Source: Candidatus Obscuribacter sp.
GTDB taxonomy: Bacteria > Cyanobacteriota > Vampirovibrionia > Obscuribacterales > Obscuribacteraceae
NCBI GenBank assembly: GCA_016712465.1
Contig: JADJQZ010000001.1
Coordinates: forward strand, 5,332,001 to 5,396,000
Direction: 5' to 3'
DNA length: 64,000 nucleotides
The translations under genes were made by a program, and so were the position numbers. Positions 27,970-36,049 of this stretch are shown in pieces (positions within the stretch are counted from its first letter, which is position 1; each line of letters opens with the position of its first letter). The notes beneath the pieces are model-generated. The model did not search any database and was not told where the DNA came from. It saw only the letters and a program-made list of their open reading frames with translations.

Positions 27970-28902
27970 ATGGCCTTTTATTTTGCACCAATAGCAGAAG
28001 GTCTTGGAGATCTTCTATTGACGCTTCCAGCTCTGGATGCTCTAATCGCCACAGATGAAAAGACATACCTGGTAGTGCGCTCAAGAAAACAACTGGGCTG
28101 TGCCGATGTAATTAACGGACTGGCAGGCTGCATTCACGAACCGGACTTTCTGAAACGCCCTCTTGCAGACGGGGACAACTACATAAATCTGCGCACCCAC
28201 CCACTTTTTATGCACAATGTAGTGGGCAGCGATCGCTTCATTGAAGAATTCGGATGCCTTTCAATCATAGACATTTACGAGCTCATCGCCCACGACTATC
28301 TAACTGTCAACCTGGGTATTCATTGCACCTTTAGGCACTACAAGCCATTTTCCGCTAATCCCCAGCCCCTGGCTGACGGCAAAATCCTACTGATCCCCGG
28401 TTCCGCCGGCACCTACAAATGCCTGGAGACTGCTCGCTGGATGCACCTTATGGACCTTTTGCGCACAAACAACCTGGAATTCCTGGTACTGGGCAAACCC
28501 GAAGACTCTCAGGAAGTCAGAGACTTGCTTACCCTTGGTGCACCGCATCTACCCACTCCAGACCTAAGGGCGGCAATCGATGCAATCAGTGCCGCAAGCG
28601 CCGTTGTTTCGGTAGATACTGGTCTGATGCATCTAGCCGTGCAACAGGGTATACCAACAATCACCATGCATCAAAGCCGTTCGATTTTTGTCAGACCGGA
28701 GCCAAACTGCTATCCAATTCTTGCCAAACCATGCATAGAAGCCTGCCTCTCTTGGACAAAGGCAGAACCATCAGCAGTGGATTTCTTCGACAATTTCGAA
28801 GGTCCGGAGAATTATGCCTGCCCGGCCGCATACGAAGACCGCTGCATGAACTCAATCAGCCCGGCGACAATTCTGGAGAAACTGCTAGAAGTTGTGCCTT
28901 AA
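27970..28902 (+). CDS. glycosyltransferase family 9-like protein
   Basis: 310 residues, soluble. The N-terminus GLGDLLLTLPALDAL matches the start of ADP-heptose:LPS heptosyltransferases (GDxxLxxPxxxxL). The nucleotide-sugar side is seen in LLIPGSAGTYKCLETARWMHL and SVDTGLMHLAVQQGIPTITM, the usual GT9 DTGxMHLA motif. A likely acceptor is an outer-membrane or surface glycan, but there is no LPS locus nearby. GGGGAG directly precedes the ATG. Its last 47 bases overlap, tail to tail, the end of the protein kinase gene on the other strand. Confidence 0.75.
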   Translation: MAFYFAPIAEGLGDLLLTLPALDALIATDEKTYLVVRSRKQLGCADVINGLAGCIHEPDFLKRPLADGDNYINLRTHPLFMHNVVGSDRFIEEFGCLSIIDIYELIAHDYLTVNLGIHCTFRHYKPFSANPQPLADGKILLIPGSAGTYKCLETARWMHLMDLLRTNNLEFLVLGKPEDSQEVRDLLTLGAPHLPTPDLRAAIDAISAASAVVSVDTGLMHLAVQQGIPTITMHQSRSIFVRPEPNCYPILAKPCIEACLSWTKAEPSAVDFFDNFEGPENYACPAAYEDRCMNSISPATILEKLLEVVP

Positions 28903-29725
28903 TCTCAAGCATTGAATTCTGCCTTTCGCCCGGCTCTTTACTCAAGGCCTGTTTGACAGCCGCCTTTATGTATGGCGGCAAATGTCGGCCCCGACTGGGC
29001 TCCGAGATGTCATAGGGCTCACCCTGAATCTTCTGCATAAACACTTCTATGTTATTGCGTCCGCTGAACGGCAGTTGCCCGGTGAATACCTGATACATGA
29101 GGCAGCCCATCGAATAAATGTCGGTGCGGTGGTCCACTTCCAATCCGCGAATCTGCTCGGGGCTCATAAACTCAGGTGTTCCTAGCACCTCCCACTCTTC
29201 GGTGAGGGGCTTCTCCTCTGAAGCCCTGAGATTCTTAGCCACACCAAAATCCACTATCTTTACCAGCGGAGCCTGGCCGGGACGTTCTACGAGAAAGACA
29301 TTATTCGGTCTCAGATCCCGGTGGATGATACCCCGCTCGTGAGCATGAGCCATACCGTCACAGATCTGCGAGAGGATGGGAATAGCCTTAGGCAGCGGCA
29401 GCCTTCCTTCGATTTCAATGGACAAACTGAGCAGAAGACCGGTGATATATTCCATTACAACGAAAGGGGCAGTATCACTGGTTGTACCAAAGTCAAAGAC
29501 CCGTACCAGGTTTTCATGATTTAAGGCAATGGCAGTCTCGGCTTCACGGTGAAAGCGCTGCAAATGATGCTCGGAAGGCAATTCATCTTTGAGAGCCTTA
29601 ATCGCCACCGGAATGTCAAGCTTTTGATCATGGGCTTTGTAGACGATAGCGTCCTTGCCCATGCCCACTTCACCAAGCACATGGTACCTGCCGTTGAGCG
29701 TCAGCCCGGTAAGAGATATGGTCAT
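28856..29725 (-). CDS. serine/threonine protein kinase (PknB-like, soluble)
   Basis: 289 residues from an ATG at 29725 with GAGGAC eight bases upstream; a longer frame from 29770 lacks a site. Only the catalytic domain is present, with no membrane segment or sensor. Visible landmarks: the Gly-rich loop GEVGMGKDAIV (18-28), VAIK Lys43, a helix-C Glu near 61, HRD (135-137) with Asp137 as catalytic base, DFG (159-161), and SPEQIRG as the APE equivalent. The catalytic loop reads HRDLRPNN, so the usual Lys after HRDL is Arg, a substitution seen in some active kinases. Most likely an active cytosolic Hanks-type kinase with unknown substrates. It converges on and overlaps the GT9-like gene by 47 bases. 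Confidence 0.9.
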   Translation of the reverse strand: MTISLTGLTLNGRYHVLGEVGMGKDAIVYKAHDQKLDIPVAIKALKDELPSEHHLQRFHREAETAIALNHENLVRVFDFGTTSDTAPFVVMEYITGLLLSLSIEIEGRLPLPKAIPILSQICDGMAHAHERGIIHRDLRPNNVFLVERPGQAPLVKIVDFGVAKNLRASEEKPLTEEWEVLGTPEFMSPEQIRGLEVDHRTDIYSMGCLMYQVFTGQLPFSGRNNIEVFMQKIQGEPYDISEPSRGRHLPPYIKAAVKQALSKEPGERQNSMLEIKAQLLAVSPELSPG

Positions 29726-29890
29726 AAACTTGTCCTCGATGACAGATTCGTGCCCTGAATTAAGGACCAAATTTTAGCGCAAGCGGCCCCTCAGAGTATG
29801 AATTGGGGGATAAGTAGTGCGGTCGACCGGCGGCGCTCCGGAAAGATAAATCTAACGCCGAAGTTATACAATGGGAATGCGGAATTCGAA

Positions 29891-30229
29891 CTATTTTCCT
29901 GAGTGGCGTGGTCGATAGAGAATTACGGACCGAGTCTGCCGAAAGGGCACTCGCCACCAGCCGGTTCCTAGCATTAAGGCCGCTAACAAACAAGATATCA
30001 CGGCGATAAAGCAATCAGCTCCGAACTCGCAGCCATAAATCAGCACACCACAGTTCCAATTGCTGCCACCAGAATGATCAACCTGCATCATGAAGAGGCA
30101 AAAGAGAACAAGACACAACTTAAAAACTGCCCATGCCATTAGCGGCAGGGCAAGCCAGGCAAAGATTGATCCGAATAGTGTAAGCAGTGCCTTTCTCAAA
30201 ACGCTACACACCCTCCCGGCCCCGCCCAA
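29891..30229 (-). CDS. small membrane protein, uncertain
   Basis: Up to 112 residues from TTG at 30229; later GTG and TTG codons near 30211-30199 sit after GGGAGG and may be the real starts. Two or three hydrophobic segments are visible (LFGSIFAWLALPLMAWAVF, LCLVLFCLFMM, FIAVISCLLAALMLGTG), with several Cys. No family recognised. Supported mainly by the coherent membrane pattern and the ribosome-binding-like sequence. Confidence 0.4.
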   Translation of the reverse strand: MGGAGRVCSVLRKALLTLFGSIFAWLALPLMAWAVFKLCLVLFCLFMMQVDHSGGSNWNCGVLIYGCEFGADCFIAVISCLLAALMLGTGWWRVPFRQTRSVILYRPRHSGK

Positions 30230-30650
30230 GCGCTAGCATATAAGATAAGTTTATAGGAACTAACCCTTTCTGGGCATTCAATACTCATGCTCCAAGCCAA
30301 TGACCTGATTCGATTGATTGCAGAAGGGATAATTCGCCAAGTTGATCTAGAGACAATTGCCACGTCGAGTCGAGCAGACTGCGTAAAAGCGACATACAGG
30401 TATCTCACGGCTTCCTTTGACACTGCTCTATCCTCCGAAGTTTTTGCTGGGTAAAGGAAATGAGCTGAATCGGCAGCCACCTTTAAAGTGCCCCTACAAA
30501 CTCTTATAGCGGAACGGAGGTAATGGTGGCGGTGGAATCCGAGCCAGTGCTACTATGAGAAAACCATACTTCACGAACGACGAAAAATGAAGCGAAGAGT
30601 TGCATGCTGCGGCTTGCACCCCTTCATGGTAGAGAGTCTTGGAGAATCGA
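30230..30650. other. intergenic region with no clear feature
   Basis: About 420 bases upstream of the exported protein gene at 30651. Short open frames exist on the minus strand, but none has a ribosome binding site and a plausible product. No strong hairpin or repeat seen. Confidence 0.35.
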
Positions 30651-31733
30651 ATGAAAGCTTTATACTCCATTATTGCCGCATCCTTCTTGCTGATTGCTAG
30701 CTCATTGGCGGTGTTCGCTGATACGAAAGACAATAAGATAGCCAAGAAAGCCGAACCGGAGTTCTATCCATGGCCGAACGGTCAACCCGGCATGATGGAC
30801 AAGAAAACGAAAGATTTTCTCGAATCCAGAGCTGATAATCCCAGTCAGCAAAAATTAGATGCCATGCTCCAGCAAGTCGATAAAATCACTGTGGATGGCG
30901 GGCCGAAGGAGGGATTTTCCACAAAAGACACCGAGAAAATCAAAACGTTCAAGGAATCGCTTAAGATAGTCGAAGATCCCAAAACATTCGGACACTGCAT
31001 GTGCTGGGGAGATCCTCAGATTTACTTATATTCAGGCAATAAGCAAATTGCACACCTTTCTTGCCAACATGGTTCTGCAATTCGCTGGAACGACGGATGG
31101 AAATGGGATGCAATACTGAAGGACGGTTCGCTCCTGACTGAATGGCTGGCCGCAAATGGAGCGCCTCGATTAAAGAGGTATGTAGAGGACGACCGAAAAC
31201 GTGCCGAAGAATCCGAACGTGCTTTGAAGAAATGGCTTGCAGCAATGCCTCCAAGTATGAAGCCATACACAAAGGAAATGCTGGACGATGGATTTTGCTT
31301 GAATCTCTTCATACTCACCGGAGGCAAACCCGGGAAACCGGAAGCCAAGGCGCAGTCTTCGCCGTTTTCTAAGTACTGGAAAGCTATAGAATCAGCTTAT
31401 CCCGACAAAGACTCGCGAGTGCTGGCCTTGTTGGCCTGGTTCGGCTCAGGAGCCGGACCCTGGAGCGGATTTCCTTCATACGAAGAGCTGCCAGAAAAAA
31501 TGCTCGTCGAAATTGATACCAAAGACATACTGCACGCCGTTCAAGGCAGGAGCCTCTCCAAAGAGCAATTAGATGGCACCGCTCGTTACTTTGCCGGCTG
31601 GGGTTTTCGTCAGAGCAAAAATGAATTGAGCCTGGTTCCAAGCACCCTTCAGAAAGCGTTACTGGCACATGTAGAAAAGTCTGCGAACCAGGACAACATT
31701 GAACGGGCACGGGCGGCCTTTAAGGTCAAGTAA
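30651..31733 (+). CDS. exported protein of unknown function
   Basis: 360 residues from an ATG at 30651, six bases after GGAG. A clean signal peptide (MKALYSIIAASFLL...AVFA, cleavage before DTK) is present. The mature protein has charged helical parts and a Cys/Trp-rich patch (FGHCMCWGDPQIYLYSGN, HLSCQHGSAIRWNDGWKWD) that may bind a metal or form disulfides. No family is recognised. It is followed by converging genes. Confidence 0.7.
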   Translation: MKALYSIIAASFLLIASSLAVFADTKDNKIAKKAEPEFYPWPNGQPGMMDKKTKDFLESRADNPSQQKLDAMLQQVDKITVDGGPKEGFSTKDTEKIKTFKESLKIVEDPKTFGHCMCWGDPQIYLYSGNKQIAHLSCQHGSAIRWNDGWKWDAILKDGSLLTEWLAANGAPRLKRYVEDDRKRAEESERALKKWLAAMPPSMKPYTKEMLDDGFCLNLFILTGGKPGKPEAKAQSSPFSKYWKAIESAYPDKDSRVLALLAWFGSGAGPWSGFPSYEELPEKMLVEIDTKDILHAVQGRSLSKEQLDGTARYFAGWGFRQSKNELSLVPSTLQKALLAHVEKSANQDNIERARAAFKVK

Positions 31734-31757
31734 TCTTGACGCTCGTTCGGTGACCGG

Positions 31758-32255
31758 CTAATCAAGCGAATTCATCCAAACATGAGTGGGATTCTTAAAC
31801 TCAACCAGGAAACCTTTCTGGCGACAGGCCCAGATAGCAATGGACCAAGTTTTTGCCTTCGTCTCATTTCCTATCTTGAGACGCTCTGAATTCGACTCAG
31901 GAATTGGCGGTGCTGTCTCAAATACACTCTCATCGGCAAAGAATTCACCTACTAATGCCTCCGCGGCTTTATCTTTGACGGCATCTCCTGACGAGGTTAC
32001 CAATTTTAAGTCGAGAATACGTCCATGACTATCAAGCTTAAAGCTGTAGGCTGGTGAATTGGCTGTCTTTGATGCTGGAACATCTCGCCAACGGCTGGAA
32101 AGCCCGGCTGAGCATGCGCTAAGCCACTGCCAGTGTGTCATAGAGGGCTTAAGCCAGGGCTGCACCTTACGGTCATAAATCGACTTACCGCACGCAGGAG
32201 CTATACTGCTAGCCAGAGACAAAACGACTAAGATAAAGACGAACAGCCTCGTCAT
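31758..32255 (-). CDS. small exported protein with TonB C-terminal-like segment
   Basis: 165 residues from an ATG at 32255; a frame from 32294 would put extra residues before the signal peptide. The signal peptide is MTRLFVFILVVLSLASSIA. The core YSFKLDSHGRILDLKLVTSSGDAVKDKAAEAL follows the TonB C-terminal pattern (xFxhxxxGxhxxhxhxxSSGxxxhDxxAxxAh). The usual transmembrane/proline-rich energy-coupling part is missing, so it is not a full TonB but more likely a periplasmic protein using that fold. The rest is unassigned. Confidence 0.6.
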   Translation of the reverse strand: MTRLFVFILVVLSLASSIAPACGKSIYDRKVQPWLKPSMTHWQWLSACSAGLSSRWRDVPASKTANSPAYSFKLDSHGRILDLKLVTSSGDAVKDKAAEALVGEFFADESVFETAPPIPESNSERLKIGNETKAKTWSIAIWACRQKGFLVEFKNPTHVWMNSLD

Positions 32256-32422
32256 ACTAGCAACCCCGATCGCACAGCCAGTAATAAATGCCAAGTTTCA
32301 GATTGCCACAAAAAGGCAATAATAGCAACGGGAAAAACAGATGGTGAGTTTATTCAGCAAGAGCGCAAGTTCCCTGATCAATCGCACACTCAAGCACCGT
32401 CTCGTCGGGAACAACATTTCAC

Positions 32423-32875
32423 TCATTCAAACTGGAGCTTAGGCAGTCCCTTCATCAATTCGCCTCGGATTCGCTGAAGTAATTTTGCATCCTTAGAGTG
32501 AACCGACCAATAGATGCCATCAAAGACACCGATGGAAACATGAGCAGTACTCCAAATACTCTCCATTGCATCTGCGTCTATCTCATCTCCAATCGATTGA
32601 AGAAAGCCGCATAGACCCATCTCATCCATATCGACCCCATCAAGCTCCTTAGAGAACTCCCGAATGTCAATCCTAAAGAAAAGCGAAGCTTGCGCTTCAA
32701 GTAGCGCCTCACGTTTGCGAAGTTGAATCTCATTCTGGGTATGGGCCGTTAGAGCACTTATGTAGCATGAGTGCAGCAGCCAAAAACGATAGTCTAACTG
32801 ACTTGATTCTCCGACAATTCTGACAACATCACTTGCCGCACTTGATGGCGCAACAAAGTGAATTTCGTAATTCAT
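32423..32875 (-). CDS. hypothetical soluble protein
   Basis: 150 residues. The ATG at 32875 is six bases after AGGGGA; the longer frame to 32947 lacks support. The product is an acidic alpha/beta domain (MNYEIHFVAPSSAASDVVRI, SIWSTAHVSIGVFDGIYWSV) ending in a helix KLLQRIRGELMKGLPKL. No signal peptide, no motif recognised. Confidence 0.6.
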   Translation of the reverse strand: MNYEIHFVAPSSAASDVVRIVGESSQLDYRFWLLHSCYISALTAHTQNEIQLRKREALLEAQASLFFRIDIREFSKELDGVDMDEMGLCGFLQSIGDEIDADAMESIWSTAHVSIGVFDGIYWSVHSKDAKLLQRIRGELMKGLPKLQFE

Positions 32876-32939
32876 AGGAGTTCCCCTACAGGCCGGAAGG
32901 AAGGACGAAACCCATAGAACACTCGCATTCTCACCGTGT

Positions 32940-33236
32940 TCACCCAAGTAAGACCGAAACCACTAATAACACCAGCCAGTTAACGAGGGGCGTCAAGGAT
33001 AGGCAAACAGTTCTATGCACCGGCTGCCCTTTGCGAAAGGACCACCAGGCAGACCCTAGTGAGAGCAGCACCGCCGGAGCATAGGTAGCAATCGACAGAT
33101 ACGCCAGCCAGAGCAGATTTTGGTTTGCGCCCGGGGCAAGGGCAAAGAGCTTATCGGACATAAAAGAAGAAAGTAGTGCAGCGGCACCAATCACCAACTG
33201 CACTACCGACAGTATCAACAGATACGCTAACAGCAA
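32940..33236 (-). CDS. small three-helix membrane protein
   Basis: 98 residues with three hydrophobic segments: LLAYLLILSVVQLVIGAAALL, LAYLSIATYAPAVLLSLGS and LTPLVNWLVLLVVSVLLG. A TTG start lies only three bases after the stop of the upstream TPR gene, so translational coupling is likely. Function unknown; possibly a membrane partner of the TPR protein. Confidence 0.5.
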   Translation of the reverse strand: MLLAYLLILSVVQLVIGAAALLSSFMSDKLFALAPGANQNLLWLAYLSIATYAPAVLLSLGSAWWSFRKGQPVHRTVCLSLTPLVNWLVLLVVSVLLG

Positions 33237-33239
33237 GTC

Positions 33240-33950
33240 TTATTTGACGATGCGGTCCAGAATTTTCAAGACACGCTCATCATCAGGATCAAGACGGAGA
33301 GCCTGGCTGAGTGCCTTACCGGCCTCGTTCGCATCACCCATTATGTCGAGCACTCGACCCAAATTGTAATAGGCATTCTCGTAATCTGGCTTCTGCTCGA
33401 TGGCCAGTTTGTATTCTTCCACAGCACCTTTGTTATCGCCACTGGCGCTGAGGGCATTGCCCAGTACCACGTGATAAATGGGCTGGTCCTGCTTCAAGCC
33501 TACGGCCTTGCGAGCCTCTTCCACGGCTTCCTGGGTCTTTCCGAGGTCCAGCAAGCAGACGCTCAAATTGGAATGAGCCTGGTGCAATTTGTCATCGAGG
33601 GTAACGGCCGCTCTCAATTCTACTTCCGCCTCTTTGGCGTTATTGTTCTGCCTCAGAGCCCAACCGAGATCATTATGAGCGATGGCACTATCCGGCTTGG
33701 CCTTCACAGCTTCCCGGCATGCCTCCACCGATGGTGCGTCCTGCGCGCCGGTGCGCCAGTTGCCGGTACGTCCGCCTTTTTCCAGATTGGTCTTAGGCTT
33801 GGCTTCCACCGGGGTTGAGACCAGGGTGACATTCACAGCCATAGCTAAGGTCAGCGCCATCAAAACCGACGCCGGTACAGCCCTTTTGATCAGGCTGGCT
33901 GCCTTCCCCGGGAAAACCTTGGCTTTTGAAGACAAAATGCTTGCGCCCAT
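33240..33950 (-). CDS. exported TPR protein
   Basis: 236 residues. A hydrophobic N-terminal segment (about 25-48, ASVLMALTLAMAVNVTLV...VEA) is a signal peptide or anchor. Residues about 75-236 are four or five consecutive TPRs: IAHNDLGWALRQNNNAKEAE, HSNLSVCLLDLGKTQEAVEE, YHVVLGNALSASGDNKGAVE, AYYNLGRVLDIMGDANEAGK. A generic protein-interaction scaffold. It is the second-last gene of a leftward group with short gaps starting at the radical SAM gene. Confidence 0.8.
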   Translation of the reverse strand: MGASILSSKAKVFPGKAASLIKRAVPASVLMALTLAMAVNVTLVSTPVEAKPKTNLEKGGRTGNWRTGAQDAPSVEACREAVKAKPDSAIAHNDLGWALRQNNNAKEAEVELRAAVTLDDKLHQAHSNLSVCLLDLGKTQEAVEEARKAVGLKQDQPIYHVVLGNALSASGDNKGAVEEYKLAIEQKPDYENAYYNLGRVLDIMGDANEAGKALSQALRLDPDDERVLKILDRIVK

Positions 33951-34053
33951 GACACTCTTTACCTCTCATGCTACAACTGCGGCAAATTGAGAGTTTACTA
34001 CGTCTGAAAGCGCGGAAACTTAGCAGGATTTCAGTCGAAAGCCCGGTCAGCAA

Positions 34054-34239
34054 TCAATCCGGCGGACCGGTGAAAGTCCAGACGCAGAGCAAAACCCCTA
34101 CGGAAGCCACCAGCATGCCGAAAATGATGCACTCGAAGACGTTTTTGGCGTCCTCAAAAGCCTGCTTGGTCAAGATTCCGCCGCCCCCGACAAAAGTTAG
34201 ACCGATTATAAATAGCAATATTTTCTCTAATAGGTCCAT
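34054..34239 (-). CDS. small two-helix membrane protein
   Basis: 61 residues, ATG at 34239 with AAGG nine bases upstream. Two hydrophobic helices (ILLFIIGLTFVGGGGIL and FECIIFGMLVASVGVLLCVW) joined by a polar loop TKQAFEDAKNV. No recognised family. Confidence 0.5.
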   Translation of the reverse strand: MDLLEKILLFIIGLTFVGGGGILTKQAFEDAKNVFECIIFGMLVASVGVLLCVWTFTGPPD

Positions 34240-34322
34240 TTACGAGCCTTCGAAGGTAGAGGACAGTGCTCACGCTCACGGGGCTTAACTTCCTCAGCCC
34301 TGGAGGGCTCGATTGAGGACAA

Positions 34323-34637
34323 CTAAGATTTAGCAGGCGGCGGCGGCATAGACCGCAAAGCAAGTATTGCTAGAAATATTCCCACAATTCCCAGAGAAGT
34401 CAAAAGCATTTGTACGAAGCGCTCCTCTCGGCTCACCGAGGACATGGGCTTATACTGGGTTAACGGCGTATAAGTGCGCATAATCGACTTGCGCCGGCGG
34501 GTCATGCCGTCCACCAGCAGGGCATTGGAAAGCAGGCTCTTATCCTTGTCGCGGTCCGAGGCCTCGACGGGCAGGCCGGCGAACCAGAGGGGAAGAACCA
34601 GGCAGAGAAGGAAAGAATAGACTTTACGGGATACCAT
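34323..34637 (-). CDS. exported or membrane-anchored small protein
   Basis: 104 residues from an ATG at 34637. An N-terminal signal sequence (KVYSFLLCLVLPLWFAGLPVEA), a basic central part (MTRRRKSIMRTYTPL) and a C-terminal transmembrane helix (LLTSLGIVGIFLAILALRS) ending MPPPPAKS. Lies 49 bases downstream of the radical SAM gene, same strand. Unknown function. Confidence 0.5.
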   Translation of the reverse strand: MVSRKVYSFLLCLVLPLWFAGLPVEASDRDKDKSLLSNALLVDGMTRRRKSIMRTYTPLTQYKPMSSVSREERFVQMLLTSLGIVGIFLAILALRSMPPPPAKS

Positions 34638-34686
34638 AAACCGGAACAAGCCTTTGCTGTTTGTTCGAAAACCGCCGCCTCGCGGG

Positions 34687-35814
34687 TCACCCCACTATAT
34701 TAACAGGCTGCCGCCGCCGCCCCCAGGTGCCTTTCTTGACCGGCCAGACCCCGGCAATGGGTTCCCGGCAATACTTACAGGCACCGTCCTTTATATGATA
34801 GCCGCCCAAATCGTACCAGTTGCGCCCAATGAGAACCTTTTTGCAAGCCGGGCAGTAGGTTGCCTGGCGCCGGGAATCGTCTACATTGCCCACATAAACA
34901 TACTTTAGCCCATGCTTGAGAGCAATATCTCGGGCTCTTACCAGGGTGGCAGCCGGTGTGGCGGGACGATTTACCAGGCGGAAATCAGGATGAAAGGCGG
35001 AAAAGTGCAGGGGTACATCCGCCCCCAGGTTCTCGACAAACCAGGCGCACATAGCCTCCAGTTCTCTGTCGCTGTCATTTTCCTCGGGTATGAGCAGGGT
35101 AGTAACTTCAAACCAGACCTTGCTTTCCGTCTTCAGCCAGATGAGGGTGTCCAGCACAGGCGCCAGGTTGGAAAGGGTCAGCCGGGAATAGAAATGCTGT
35201 GAAAATGCCTTCAAATCCACGTTAGCCGCATCAATATGGGCATAGAAGTCTTCCCGGGCGCCCGGATTTATGTACCCGGCAGTGACGGCGATGGTCTTCA
35301 CGCCCACCTCGTGGCAGGCTATAGCCGTATCTATGGCATATTCGGCCCAGATCACCGGGTCGTTATAGGTGAAGGCTACGGCAGCACAGTCGAATTCCCT
35401 GGCCGCCGCCGCAATCTGCTCTGGCATGGCGGTCTCACTCAAGAGTTCCACCTCCCGAGACTTGCTGATGGTCCAGTTCTGGCAAAACTGGCAGCCAAGA
35501 TTGCAGCCGGCTGTGCCGAAAGAGAGCACGCTATGACCGGCATAAAAATGATTGAGGGGCTTCTTCTCTATGGGATCGATGCAAAAGCCGGTACTGAGCC
35601 CGTAGGTGGTCAGCTTCATCTTGCCGCCCTGATTCTGGCGCACGAAACAGAAGCCCCGGTCGCCGTCCTTGAGGGCACAGGCACGCGGGCACAGGTCGCA
35701 GACAAGCGCGAGGCCGTCAGCCGAGACATGGCTGTAGCCTACATCTATGGTGAAATCGTCTACTTCCCGTTTAACCATACTTTCCGTTTGCTCACCGATG
35801 ACAAACTTCCGCAC
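34687..35814 (-). CDS. amrS: AmmeMemoRadiSam system radical SAM enzyme
   Basis: 375 residues of a PflA-related radical SAM protein of the AmmeMemoRadiSam set. The N-terminal Cys-rich segment CDLCPRAC...GFCFVRQN is followed by the 4Fe-4S motif CNLGCQFC (Cys104, Cys108, Cys111). FTYNDPVIWAEYAIDT, VTAGYINP and DLKAFSQHFY are typical internal signatures, and HFSAFHPDFRL near 270 is characteristic. The C-terminus carries CPAC and CKYC pairs, probably a zinc ribbon. Start: GTG at 35814 after GGGAG; ATG at 35778 is an alternative. The usual partners (AMMECR1-like and Memo-like genes) are not in the window. The chemical reaction of this system is not established. Confidence 0.88.
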   Translation of the reverse strand: MRKFVIGEQTESMVKREVDDFTIDVGYSHVSADGLALVCDLCPRACALKDGDRGFCFVRQNQGGKMKLTTYGLSTGFCIDPIEKKPLNHFYAGHSVLSFGTAGCNLGCQFCQNWTISKSREVELLSETAMPEQIAAAAREFDCAAVAFTYNDPVIWAEYAIDTAIACHEVGVKTIAVTAGYINPGAREDFYAHIDAANVDLKAFSQHFYSRLTLSNLAPVLDTLIWLKTESKVWFEVTTLLIPEENDSDRELEAMCAWFVENLGADVPLHFSAFHPDFRLVNRPATPAATLVRARDIALKHGLKYVYVGNVDDSRRQATYCPACKKVLIGRNWYDLGGYHIKDGACKYCREPIAGVWPVKKGTWGRRRQPVNIVG

Positions 35815-36049
35815 GCTCTCCCATAAAACCGGCCGCCGCTAGTAAGAGGACGGTTCAGCAGCCCCCGCTACCTTAAGTATAGTGGGCTCCCGCCTCTGAA
35901 GTTGCTCCCCGCAGAGCAGAAACTCCGCCGCCAAAAACTCTCGGCATTAAAGATTAAATCGCCCGGCAGCCTTTCCAAAATTTCCACCCGCCGCATATAT
36001 CCCTATGTGCAGGCGGGACATTTCTTAAAACGGTTAATCACAGGTTACT

